Assembly (NCBI GenBank): GCA_000434435.1
Contig: FR895563.1
Coordinates: forward strand, 1 to 54,460
Reading direction: 5' to 3'
DNA length: 54,460 bases
From: Firmicutes bacterium CAG:475
Lineage (GTDB): Bacteria; Bacillota; Clostridia; Christensenellales; CAG-917
In this document: piece after piece, positions 32,588-41,322 of the stretch
How positions within the stretch are numbered: position 1 is the first letter of the stretch
Layout of the letters: every line of letters begins with the position of its first letter
The notes under the pieces: generated by a model
Seen by the model: the letters and a program-made list of their open reading frames with translations, nothing else
Database searches by the model: none
Told to the model about the DNA's origin: nothing
Position numbers and translations under genes: made by a program

Positions 32588-35500
32588 ATGGACAGAAGAA
32601 CGACAAAAACTACACACTACTCGCTTGTGGCGTTGATATGCGTCCTTATCGTCACGTTCGCTCTCGGAATGGGTGGGGTTGCCACCGCCGGACAAGACGT
32701 GGCGAAAACGGATGCTGTTTCCGGATTTAGCAAAGTCGGCAATTTCGACATGGAAACGCTTCGCCAACAATACTTCAGTCAAACGGCCGTTCAGGAAACG
32801 ACCGCGTCATACAGCGGCAAACGCTGGGTTATAGTAGAGCTCGAAGGCGATTCGCTTTTTACGTCTTACGAAAACAGAGGATATTGGTACGGTGATTTTA
32901 CGACGTATTGCAACAGTGAAGAAGGCAAGTTGCTCAAAGCCGACATCGAGGCGTCACACAAAGATTTCCTCGCAGTACTCGACAACAATCGTATCGACTA
33001 CAAATACAAATATTCATACTCGACGCTCAACAACGGCGTTGCTCTGAAAGTCGATGCAGACACATTCAACGAGATTAAAAAGCTCGACGGTGTAAAGAGT
33101 GTTTATTATTCGGAATCCTATTCGATTCCGACTGTTGCCGTGAGCAACAACGCAAACGTCTATACGACGGGTATTTACGATTCGTCCAACCTCTCTTACA
33201 AGGGCGAAGGTATGGTGGTTGCCGTGCTCGACACCGGTCTTGATTATTCTCACGAGGCGTTTTCTACAATGCCGTCCAACCCTGCTTGGACGAAAGAATA
33301 TGTTGCGGCAAAGATGGCTGCAAGCACGAGATTCAACGCTCAAGCCACCGTTGACGAGGTGTACTACAACTCTAAAGTGCCTTTCGCATACGACTATGCG
33401 GACGACGACGCGGATGTTTATCCGTCCTATTCGACGCACGGCACGCACGTTGCAGGTATCGTCGCAGGTAAATCCGATTACGTCGTGAACAAAGAAACGG
33501 ACGAGACTTTCGTGGGCGTCGCTCCCGAAGCGCAACTTGTTATATGCAAAGTTTTCACCGACAACCTCGACAGCGATTCGTTGGGCGGTGCGGACACCAT
33601 CGACATCATCGCGGCGGTCAGCGACTGCGTTGAACTCGGCGTGGATGTCATCAACATGAGCCTTGGTTCGAGTGCGGGTTTCTCCAATGAAAAGAGCGAC
33701 GAACTCATCAACGAAGTTTATAACAGAGTGAGAGCGGCAGGCATCAGCCTTGTGGTTGCTGCGAGCAACGACTATTCCTCGGGCTTCGGCGGCGGCAACG
33801 GTACGAACCTTGCAAGCAATCCCGACAGCGGTACGGTCGGCTCTCCGTCCACTTACGGTGCGGCGCTTTCGGTTGCGTCCATCAACGGACAAAAGGCAAC
33901 CTTTATTCAAGCAAACAATGATGAAAATCAAGTTGCGTTTATCACCGAATCTTCGGACGCAAACGGCAACGAATACGACTTTGTCGAAAGACTTTACAAC
34001 ATCGCAGGCAAGAGCAAAGGCGATACGCTCAACTTCAAATACGTCGTCGTAGGCGGCGTGGGCAGAGCGACGAACTACACCTCGAAAATCAGAAGAGAAC
34101 TTCAAGACAAAACCGGTTACGACGGAACGATTGCTCTCATCAAGCGCGGCGACACGACTTTTGCGGACAAAGTGCAAACCGCAATGGACAACGGCGCGGA
34201 CGCGGTTATAATCTACAACAACTTGTCGGGTACGATAAGAATGTCGCTCGGCGACGTCAACAACCCCGTGCCTACTTGCTCCATTCCTATGGACGCAGGC
34301 AAGGTGTTCGTCGAAAAAGCGGACAAGGGCGTAGGCTCGGTGCAAATCAACTCCGAGTTCAAAGCGGGTCCGTTTATGTCCGACTTCTCGAGCTGGGGCC
34401 CGACTCCCGACTTGCAACTTAAACCTGAAATCACCGCTCACGGCGGAGAAATCACCAGTGCCGTTCCCGGCGGATACGACGTGTACAGCGGCACGAGTAT
34501 GGCTGCTCCGAACATGTCGGGTGCGATTGCGCTTTTAAGACAACATCTCAAAACCGCAAATCCCACTCTCACGGGCGTTGAGCTCAACGCAAGAGTAAAT
34601 CAAGTGCTTATGAGCACCGCAACGATTGCTCTCAACGACGAAGGAAACCCCTATTCGCCCAGAAAACAAGGCGCGGGACTTGCAGGCATTGCGGACGCTA
34701 TAAACGCGGAAAGCTTTATCACGGTCAAGGACAAAGACGGCAACGTCAGAGATAAGACCAAAGTCGAGCTTTACGACGACAAACAAAAAACCGGCATTTA
34801 CGAGTTTGAGTTTACCATCAACAACATATCGGGCAAAATCGAGCAATACGATCCCACCGTGTACGTTATGACGGAAACTCTTGCGTCGGACAACAAGACG
34901 GTTGCGGAAAAAGCGTATATGCTTTCGGACAGCACCATCGAGTACGTCGTTGACGGTGCGCCTCATACGGGAAGCATCAGTGTCGGCGCGGATATGACGA
35001 CCACCGTCAAGGTGAAAATCACTCTTTCGCAAGCGGCGAGAAATTATCTTGACAAGAGCTTCAAAAACGGTATGTACGTCGAAGGCTTCGTGTCTTTGAA
35101 AGGCGCGGATACGACCAAAGTCACCATTGGATTGCCTTATCTTGCGTTCTACGGCGACTGGACGGACGCTCCGCTCTTCGATTACAGCACCTACGAACTT
35201 GCAGAGAGCCAAAAGGACACCAATGTTCCTGCGGAAGATAAGCTCGTGGCAAGTGCGGCGGACACCAAAGTCATCGGCATGTACTTTGACGACAAATACA
35301 TCCTCCAACTCGGCGCGTACTTGTACGAGATGGACGAAAGCGAAGTGAAAATTTATCCCGAAAAGGAAAAAGCCGCCGTTTCTATGTTCGACAACAGAGG
35401 ACAAAGAACCATCTACGAAGTGTACATGGTTTATGCGGGACTTCTTCGCGGCGCGGCATACATGAACGTTGAAATCAAAGACGCAGCGACGGGACAAGTT

Positions 35501-38500
35501 ATCTACACCGAAAGACAAGAGAATATCAGCAAGTCTTATGCGGCGGGCGGCTCGAACAGGGCGGCGGCGATACAGCTTGAAATCAAGCCTTCCGAATGGA
35601 ACTTGCTCAACAACGGCACTTACTATGTGTCTTTGAAAGGCGAACTCGACTATCCGGGCGGCGAAAACCCCGACAGAAACTCTTTCGACTTCCAATTCAC
35701 AGTAGACTACGAAGCACCGCAAATGCTCGACTACCGCATCAGATATGAATCTTATACGGAAAACAAAAAAGTTAAATATCGTATCTATATGGACGTGGAC
35801 GTCGTCGACAACCAATATGTGCAAGACGTCATGCCCTGCTACGTAAAGACGGAAAGAGGACAACGCACGCTCACGCTTTTGACGGAGCATCCCATTCCCG
35901 TGTACGGCGGACAAGGACAAAAGAGCACGGTGTCTTTCGACATCACGGACATTTACGAGGACTACATCAAGACGGGCAAGATGTACATCGCGGTTGAAGA
36001 CTACGCAATGAATCAATCGACGTATATCATCAACGCCCAAGCAGGCCTAGACTATCCCGAAACGGTGCTTGTAAGCGACGCCGACGGCAGACTTATCGAC
36101 ACCGAAGAAACGGGCAAGAATACGAGCGGTGAAGGAAAGGAATATCCCATTTACGAGCTCGAAATCAAACAAAACGAGTTGTTTACGCCCTCGATAACCA
36201 CTCTTCCCGATGCAACCATGTCGCAAACGCTTTCGTGGTACGTTGACAGCGGAAGCAGATTCGTTGCCGTCAACAAGGAAGAAATCTTCGGTCTGGCGCA
36301 AGGCAGAGCCACGATTTATCTCAAAGACGGAGAGGAAAGCGACAGCTTGATTTACGCAAGAGTCGACGTTATCGTCGGTGAAGAAAGACTTGCAGAACCC
36401 GTTGCGGACAAAATCGTGTTCCCGACGGTGCTCAACGGCAGCGGATATGCCGTGAACGTGGACAAGTCGGATCTCGATCTCAACCCCGGACAAACTTTGC
36501 AAATCGTTGCAAGCATGTCTCCGTGGTACATCCAAAACGTCGAGTTTACATGGACGTCTACAAACCCTGCCGTCGTTGAAATCGACAACCTCGGCAACAT
36601 AACCGCAAAAGCGAAAGGCACTGCGTATATCGAAGCCAAAGCAAGCGGAACGCGTTTGAGCAAAAAACTGAAAATCGTCGTCGGCGACTATTACAGAATC
36701 CTCAACTACACGTTGTACGATTATTACGGCGGCGAAGAGTGCGTGATCCCCGAAGACAAGAACGTCATGTACATCGACGAAGAGTGCTTCTGGAACAACA
36801 CCACTTTGAAGAGAGTCGTGCTTCCCTCAACGCTTACCGAACTTCCCAAGACGGCGTTCAAGGGCTGCACAAATCTTGAAGAAATCGTCATTCCGAGCCA
36901 ATGCATCGTCATCGGTGAGAGCGCGTTCGAGGGTTGTACGAAACTCAAAACGGTCAAATTCGGAATGTTTACGGACAGAGATCACAACGTGTCCGACACG
37001 TACCACGGCGCAATAACGATCGGTCGCAATGCGTTTGCAAACTGCACGTCGCTTACGACGATTGAAAATCCGCAACGTATCACGACTGCCGGCAGCGGAG
37101 CGTTCTCGGGTTGCACGGCGCTTGAAAGCATCGACATTTCCGAGCTTCGCGTCACGGGCAGCGACGTGTTTGCAAACTGCACCAAACTTGCAAGCGTTAC
37201 GACGTCGAAATATACCGATATCGGCACGAATATGTTCTCGGGCTGCACGGCGTTGAAGAACTTCGTATTCAAAGGTTCTTACCTCAAAGAAGGCGCGTTC
37301 TACGGATGTACGGGACTTACGAGCTTCTCGTTCGAGCCGGAAGAGGAATTCCTCGGCATCGGCAACGATGCGCTTGCGGGAGTCAGAATATCCAAAATCG
37401 TACTCCCCGACGGAGAGTATTCGATAGGCGAGAGCGCGTTTGAAGGTTGCTTCAACCTCAGAGAAGTCGTTTTGCGCGCAAACACGAAACTTGTCGGCGG
37501 AAAATCCACTCCGTTTGCAAGTTGCGAGAAATTCGACAAATTCTCAATCAACGGCGAAAACGCAAATTACAGCGTTGGCGACGGCTCGATTGTGAAAGAC
37601 ACCGGCGTACTTTACAACAAAGATAAGACGCAAATCGTAAGCGTCCCGACCGCAAAGAAGGAATTCGAGATGCTTTCAAGCGTCGTTAGCATAGCGGACG
37701 GAGCGTTTGCAGGTTGCAACGCAATCACGACGCCCGACCTTTCCGGCATTTCGGAGATCGGAGCGTATGCGTTTGCAGGCAGTACGATCAAAACGGTGAC
37801 GTTCGGCAGCATAAGCGCACTTCCCGAAGGAATTTTTGCAAACTGCACCAGACTTTCCGAGGTCAACGGCTTGGGCGGCGTGACGTCGGTCGGTGCGTAT
37901 GCGTTTAAGGGAACGACGGTTCTTAAGAGCGTTACCCTTGCAAGCGCAACGAGCATCGGCAATTATGCATTCCAAAACAGCGGAGTGACGGAAGTCGTGG
38001 CAAACAACGTCGAGAGCATAGGAAACAACGCTTTTGCATCTTCCAAACTCACGGCTGCGAACTTTGAAAAAGCAACCAAGATCGGTGACAGAGCGTTTGT
38101 AACGTGCAACAATCTCGAAACCGTCAAACTCGGCGGTGTGACCGAGATGGGCAAGGAAACGTTCTTGTCGTCGCTCGCACTCAAAAACGTAACGTTCGGC
38201 AACGGCACGAAGGTTATCGGCGCATCCGCGTTCTACGCGTCGAGCGCACGCGCAAACCTTATTAGCGTCGTTATCCCCGACGGAATCGAGCAAATCGGCG
38301 AAAACGCGTTCTTCAATTGCTCCGCGCTTACGACCATCAACCTCACCGGCGTAAAGACGATAGGCGATTATGCGTTTTACGGCTGCTCTTCGCTTGAAAA
38401 CGCGGCTCTCGGCACTGCCGAGATCGTCGGCAAGGGTGCGTTTGCAAACACCGCACTCACGAGCGTAGACCTCACAAGCGCAAAAGAAATCGACGCTTAC

Positions 38501-40075
38501 GCGTTTATGAGCGCACCGCTTACAAGCGTAAACTTCGGCGCGGCAGAGTTTATTGGCGACTATGCGTTTGCAAACACTTCGCTTACGACCGTTACGCTTC
38601 CCGCGTCCTTCAACAAGGCGACGTACAAGTACACTTGGACGATTTACGACGAAAAGGGCAGAGTGGAACAAGTCAAATCGCGCAATATTCCGAGTTTCGG
38701 AGCAGGTGCGTTCTCGTCCATAAAGACGCTCACCGCAATCAACGTTGCGTCGGACGGCGAAATCGTGTCTATCGACGGCATACTTTATGCGGTTAGACCG
38801 GACGGCTACGAATTGTTGCAATATCCTGCCGGCAAGAGCGGCAAGTCCTACAAGACCGTTGACTGCACCGTCGCAATCGGCGACAGCGCGTTCGAAGGCG
38901 TTGAAGAGCTTGAAAACATCGAATTTGTCTACACGGTAGGCACGATCGGCAGCTATGCGTTCTATTCCAGCTCGGTGAAGAACTACACGTTCAACAGCGT
39001 CGAAGCCCCGACTTTACTTGCAAAATACGTCGATACGACGGGTATGAGCTCAAACGATATCGTGTACTTGCTCTTCGCTCAAAGCACGACGAGCACCACG
39101 ACGATAGGATCGACGATATACTACGCAAACTTCCTCGACTACGTCGCAAAACGTATCTACAAAGACTACTTCAATAAAGAGTTCTACGATGCGCCCGACT
39201 TCAAGTTGACGATGAACATCCCCAAGAACGGAACTGGTTACGACACGAACGTATGGACGGAGTTCTTCGGCACGATCAACAAGACGAGCAACATTCTTCC
39301 CGACGCGAAGACGCACGAAACCATCGACGCAATCGAAAGCATTGCCGAGATAATGACGGACGATCAAATTGCGGCGGCAACGGATATAACCGCACTCGAC
39401 GCAGTGGCGCAAGCGACGCAAAACGCAAGAAAGGCGTACAACTCTATCAACGATAAAGAGCAAATCGCTCTCCTTGGCGAATACGAACAAAAATTGCTTG
39501 TAACGGAAAAGGCAATAAGAACCGCAAAAGCAAGACTCGGTCAACCCGTTGCGCTTTCTCAATTGAAGATTGCAACCATTCCCAACAAGATCAGATACGT
39601 CGAAGGCGAATCGTTTGACGCAACGGGCATGGTTGTCAAAGCAATCTTTGCAGACCAAAGCGAAATCGTCGTCACCGACTACACGATTGACAAGACGGTA
39701 TTTGCGTACGGTGACGAAAAAGTCGTGGTAACCTATGTTTACGAAGGAAAGACCTACAACGTCGACTTGCTTGTGAACATCGAGCAAAAGACGACTCCCG
39801 TCAATCCCGACGGCCCGAATACCGACGGCAAAGTCGAAAAGGACGACAACAAGGCGGTTGTCATTGCAGTCAGCGTCGTCGTCCCCGTCGTTGTGATTGC
39901 AGGCGTTGCGGCGGCAGTGCTTGTCATCCTCAAAAAGAAGAAAGCAAGCAAGTTGCAAAGCAAAGAAGAGTCCGATGAAAACAACGTCAAATCGGACGAA
40001 AAAGAAACGTCGGACGAAATCGCGCAGGATACGGACGACAAAGAACAATCGGAAGAAAAATCCGACGAAGAATAA
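32588..40075 (+). CDS. Giant membrane-anchored subtilase with LRR and Ig-like domains
   Basis: A 2495-residue surface protease. Order: signal peptide (about 10-33), I9-type propeptide (about 75-180), and an S8 subtilase with D215 (VLDTGLD), H284 (STHGTHVAG) and S637 (SGTSMAAP), with a PA domain inserted (about 450-590). Then come fibronectin-like sheets, a Big_2 Ig-like domain (about 1290-1370) and a long array of BspA-type leucine-rich repeats (about 1385-2140, units like IGEGAF-x-GC). Last are a second Ig-like domain (about 2325-2400), one membrane helix (about 2423-2450) and an acidic lysine/glutamate tail. There is no LPXTG. The protease part resembles cell-envelope proteinases (lactocepin/C5a peptidase). 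ATG 32588 has GGAG upstream and starts the signal peptide. It likely supplies peptides to the downstream Opp importer. Confidence 0.88.
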   Translation: MDRRTTKTTHYSLVALICVLIVTFALGMGGVATAGQDVAKTDAVSGFSKVGNFDMETLRQQYFSQTAVQETTASYSGKRWVIVELEGDSLFTSYENRGYWYGDFTTYCNSEEGKLLKADIEASHKDFLAVLDNNRIDYKYKYSYSTLNNGVALKVDADTFNEIKKLDGVKSVYYSESYSIPTVAVSNNANVYTTGIYDSSNLSYKGEGMVVAVLDTGLDYSHEAFSTMPSNPAWTKEYVAAKMAASTRFNAQATVDEVYYNSKVPFAYDYADDDADVYPSYSTHGTHVAGIVAGKSDYVVNKETDETFVGVAPEAQLVICKVFTDNLDSDSLGGADTIDIIAAVSDCVELGVDVINMSLGSSAGFSNEKSDELINEVYNRVRAAGISLVVAASNDYSSGFGGGNGTNLASNPDSGTVGSPSTYGAALSVASINGQKATFIQANNDENQVAFITESSDANGNEYDFVERLYNIAGKSKGDTLNFKYVVVGGVGRATNYTSKIRRELQDKTGYDGTIALIKRGDTTFADKVQTAMDNGADAVIIYNNLSGTIRMSLGDVNNPVPTCSIPMDAGKVFVEKADKGVGSVQINSEFKAGPFMSDFSSWGPTPDLQLKPEITAHGGEITSAVPGGYDVYSGTSMAAPNMSGAIALLRQHLKTANPTLTGVELNARVNQVLMSTATIALNDEGNPYSPRKQGAGLAGIADAINAESFITVKDKDGNVRDKTKVELYDDKQKTGIYEFEFTINNISGKIEQYDPTVYVMTETLASDNKTVAEKAYMLSDSTIEYVVDGAPHTGSISVGADMTTTVKVKITLSQAARNYLDKSFKNGMYVEGFVSLKGADTTKVTIGLPYLAFYGDWTDAPLFDYSTYELAESQKDTNVPAEDKLVASAADTKVIGMYFDDKYILQLGAYLYEMDESEVKIYPEKEKAAVSMFDNRGQRTIYEVYMVYAGLLRGAAYMNVEIKDAATGQVIYTERQENISKSYAAGGSNRAAAIQLEIKPSEWNLLNNGTYYVSLKGELDYPGGENPDRNSFDFQFTVDYEAPQMLDYRIRYESYTENKKVKYRIYMDVDVVDNQYVQDVMPCYVKTERGQRTLTLLTEHPIPVYGGQGQKSTVSFDITDIYEDYIKTGKMYIAVEDYAMNQSTYIINAQAGLDYPETVLVSDADGRLIDTEETGKNTSGEGKEYPIYELEIKQNELFTPSITTLPDATMSQTLSWYVDSGSRFVAVNKEEIFGLAQGRATIYLKDGEESDSLIYARVDVIVGEERLAEPVADKIVFPTVLNGSGYAVNVDKSDLDLNPGQTLQIVASMSPWYIQNVEFTWTSTNPAVVEIDNLGNITAKAKGTAYIEAKASGTRLSKKLKIVVGDYYRILNYTLYDYYGGEECVIPEDKNVMYIDEECFWNNTTLKRVVLPSTLTELPKTAFKGCTNLEEIVIPSQCIVIGESAFEGCTKLKTVKFGMFTDRDHNVSDTYHGAITIGRNAFANCTSLTTIENPQRITTAGSGAFSGCTALESIDISELRVTGSDVFANCTKLASVTTSKYTDIGTNMFSGCTALKNFVFKGSYLKEGAFYGCTGLTSFSFEPEEEFLGIGNDALAGVRISKIVLPDGEYSIGESAFEGCFNLREVVLRANTKLVGGKSTPFASCEKFDKFSINGENANYSVGDGSIVKDTGVLYNKDKTQIVSVPTAKKEFEMLSSVVSIADGAFAGCNAITTPDLSGISEIGAYAFAGSTIKTVTFGSISALPEGIFANCTRLSEVNGLGGVTSVGAYAFKGTTVLKSVTLASATSIGNYAFQNSGVTEVVANNVESIGNNAFASSKLTAANFEKATKIGDRAFVTCNNLETVKLGGVTEMGKETFLSSLALKNVTFGNGTKVIGASAFYASSARANLISVVIPDGIEQIGENAFFNCSALTTINLTGVKTIGDYAFYGCSSLENAALGTAEIVGKGAFANTALTSVDLTSAKEIDAYAFMSAPLTSVNFGAAEFIGDYAFANTSLTTVTLPASFNKATYKYTWTIYDEKGRVEQVKSRNIPSFGAGAFSSIKTLTAINVASDGEIVSIDGILYAVRPDGYELLQYPAGKSGKSYKTVDCTVAIGDSAFEGVEELENIEFVYTVGTIGSYAFYSSSVKNYTFNSVEAPTLLAKYVDTTGMSSNDIVYLLFAQSTTSTTTIGSTIYYANFLDYVAKRIYKDYFNKEFYDAPDFKLTMNIPKNGTGYDTNVWTEFFGTINKTSNILPDAKTHETIDAIESIAEIMTDDQIAAATDITALDAVAQATQNARKAYNSINDKEQIALLGEYEQKLLVTEKAIRTAKARLGQPVALSQLKIATIPNKIRYVEGESFDATGMVVKAIFADQSEIVVTDYTIDKTVFAYGDEKVVVTYVYEGKTYNVDLLVNIEQKTTPVNPDGPNTDGKVEKDDNKAVVIAVSVVVPVVVIAGVAAAVLVILKKKKASKLQSKEESDENNVKSDEKETSDEIAQDTDDKEQSEEKSDEE

Positions 40076-40089
40076 CAAAAACACTCCCT

Positions 40090-40113
40090 CGTCCGCGCAA
40101 GCGTGCGCGGACG
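40090..40113 (+). terminator. GC-rich hairpin after the subtilase gene
   Basis: CGTCCGCGC (40090-40098) pairs perfectly with GCGCGGACG (40105-40113). No T tract follows, so it may be an mRNA 3' stabiliser or partial terminator rather than a full one. A 12-bp palindrome, GGATTATAATCC, follows at 40129-40140 and contains a TATAAT. Confidence 0.45.
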
Positions 40114-40155
40114 GGCGAGAATAAATATGGATTATAATCCGAAACGAGTATAAAA

Positions 40156-41259
40156 ATGAAAACAAAAAGAAGTTTACTGTTGGTTTGCGCTCTTGTCGTG
40201 TTGACGCTCTGCGTCACGCTTTGCGCATGCAATACGTCGCAAGCCAAACCCGACTATGACTATCTCGTCACTTTCGACTACAACGTCGGCACGCTCGATG
40301 CGAACTGTCAGACGCAATATCTCGGCGTGAAAGCAAATTCTCTGGTTGGATTGAAGCCCGGCACGAGAGACGATTTCAAGCAATACGAAGCGTCCGGATA
40401 CTATCTCGAAGGCTGGTATCTCCCCGAAAAAGATGCCGACGGCAACGTCGTCGTCGATGCGGATACGCAAATGGTCAAACTTGCGACGAAATGGGATTTT
40501 TCAACGATGAGAGTCAACTCCGACATGACGCTGTACGCAAGATTGCTCCGCGTGCCCACAATGGTTTTCGTCGATAGAGAAACGGGCGAGGAAGTCAAGA
40601 GAGAAACAGGCACTCCCGAATCGAGAAAAGAAAGACCGTCCGCCGTCGTCGAACCCGTAAAGAGCGGTTATACGCTTTATGAATACTACGTCGACGCAAC
40701 AAGCGAAGAAACTTTCGAATGGCCCTACGTTTTCGGGACGGAAGATATAACGGTGTACTGCAAGTATATCCAAGGTTCGTGGACGATCGTCAAGAGTGAA
40801 GATCAACTTCTGGCAGCATTGAGCTCAAACAAGAATATTTACCTCGATTGTGACCTCGACTTTACCGATAAAACCTGGAGATACGGCTCTTTCAACGGCA
40901 AGTTGAACGGCAACGGACACACAATCACAGGCATCAATCTGACGAGAAACTGCAACAAGTATACGCTGGGCGCAGGCATCTTCGGAACGCTCGGTGCAAA
41001 GACGGACATCTACAATCTTACGATCAAAGACGCAGTCGTCAACTTCAACGTTAAACTCGACAACGGCGAATTTGTGGGTGGATTCTTTGCATACGAAGCA
41101 AGAGAAGGCGCAAAAATCACCGACGTCAAGATCGTAAACGGCACGCTCAATTGCGATTTCGGCGACAACAAGACGTCAACGGCGTACGAATGGATTGCAA
41201 AAGACGCATCGACGACGCTGAATTGCGACTATTCCGGCGTTACGATAACGGGAGCGTAA
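40156..41259 (+). CDS. InlB-repeat lipoprotein with GLUG-like C-terminal part
   Basis: A 367-residue exported lipoprotein; the lipobox LCAC gives C25. After it come two InlB B-repeat-like segments (YYLEGWYLPEKD ending in MTLYARL, and SGYTLYEYYVD ending in ITVYCKY). The second half resembles the polysaccharide-lyase/GLUG-type beta-helix regions of gut surface proteins (FNGKLNGNGHTITGINL, AGIFGTLGAKTDIYNLTI). The same lipobox-InlB-GLUG order returns at 49305 and 53397. The ribosome binding site is weak. It lies 80 bp after the subtilase and 63 bp before oppA. Adhesion or ligand binding is a guess. Confidence 0.72.
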   Translation: MKTKRSLLLVCALVVLTLCVTLCACNTSQAKPDYDYLVTFDYNVGTLDANCQTQYLGVKANSLVGLKPGTRDDFKQYEASGYYLEGWYLPEKDADGNVVVDADTQMVKLATKWDFSTMRVNSDMTLYARLLRVPTMVFVDRETGEEVKRETGTPESRKERPSAVVEPVKSGYTLYEYYVDATSEETFEWPYVFGTEDITVYCKYIQGSWTIVKSEDQLLAALSSNKNIYLDCDLDFTDKTWRYGSFNGKLNGNGHTITGINLTRNCNKYTLGAGIFGTLGAKTDIYNLTIKDAVVNFNVKLDNGEFVGGFFAYEAREGAKITDVKIVNGTLNCDFGDNKTSTAYEWIAKDASTTLNCDYSGVTITGA

Positions 41260-41322
41260 AACAGGCTTTCGAAATATAAAATCGACAAAACAAAAAATAT
41301 TTACTTCATATAAGGAGACAAC

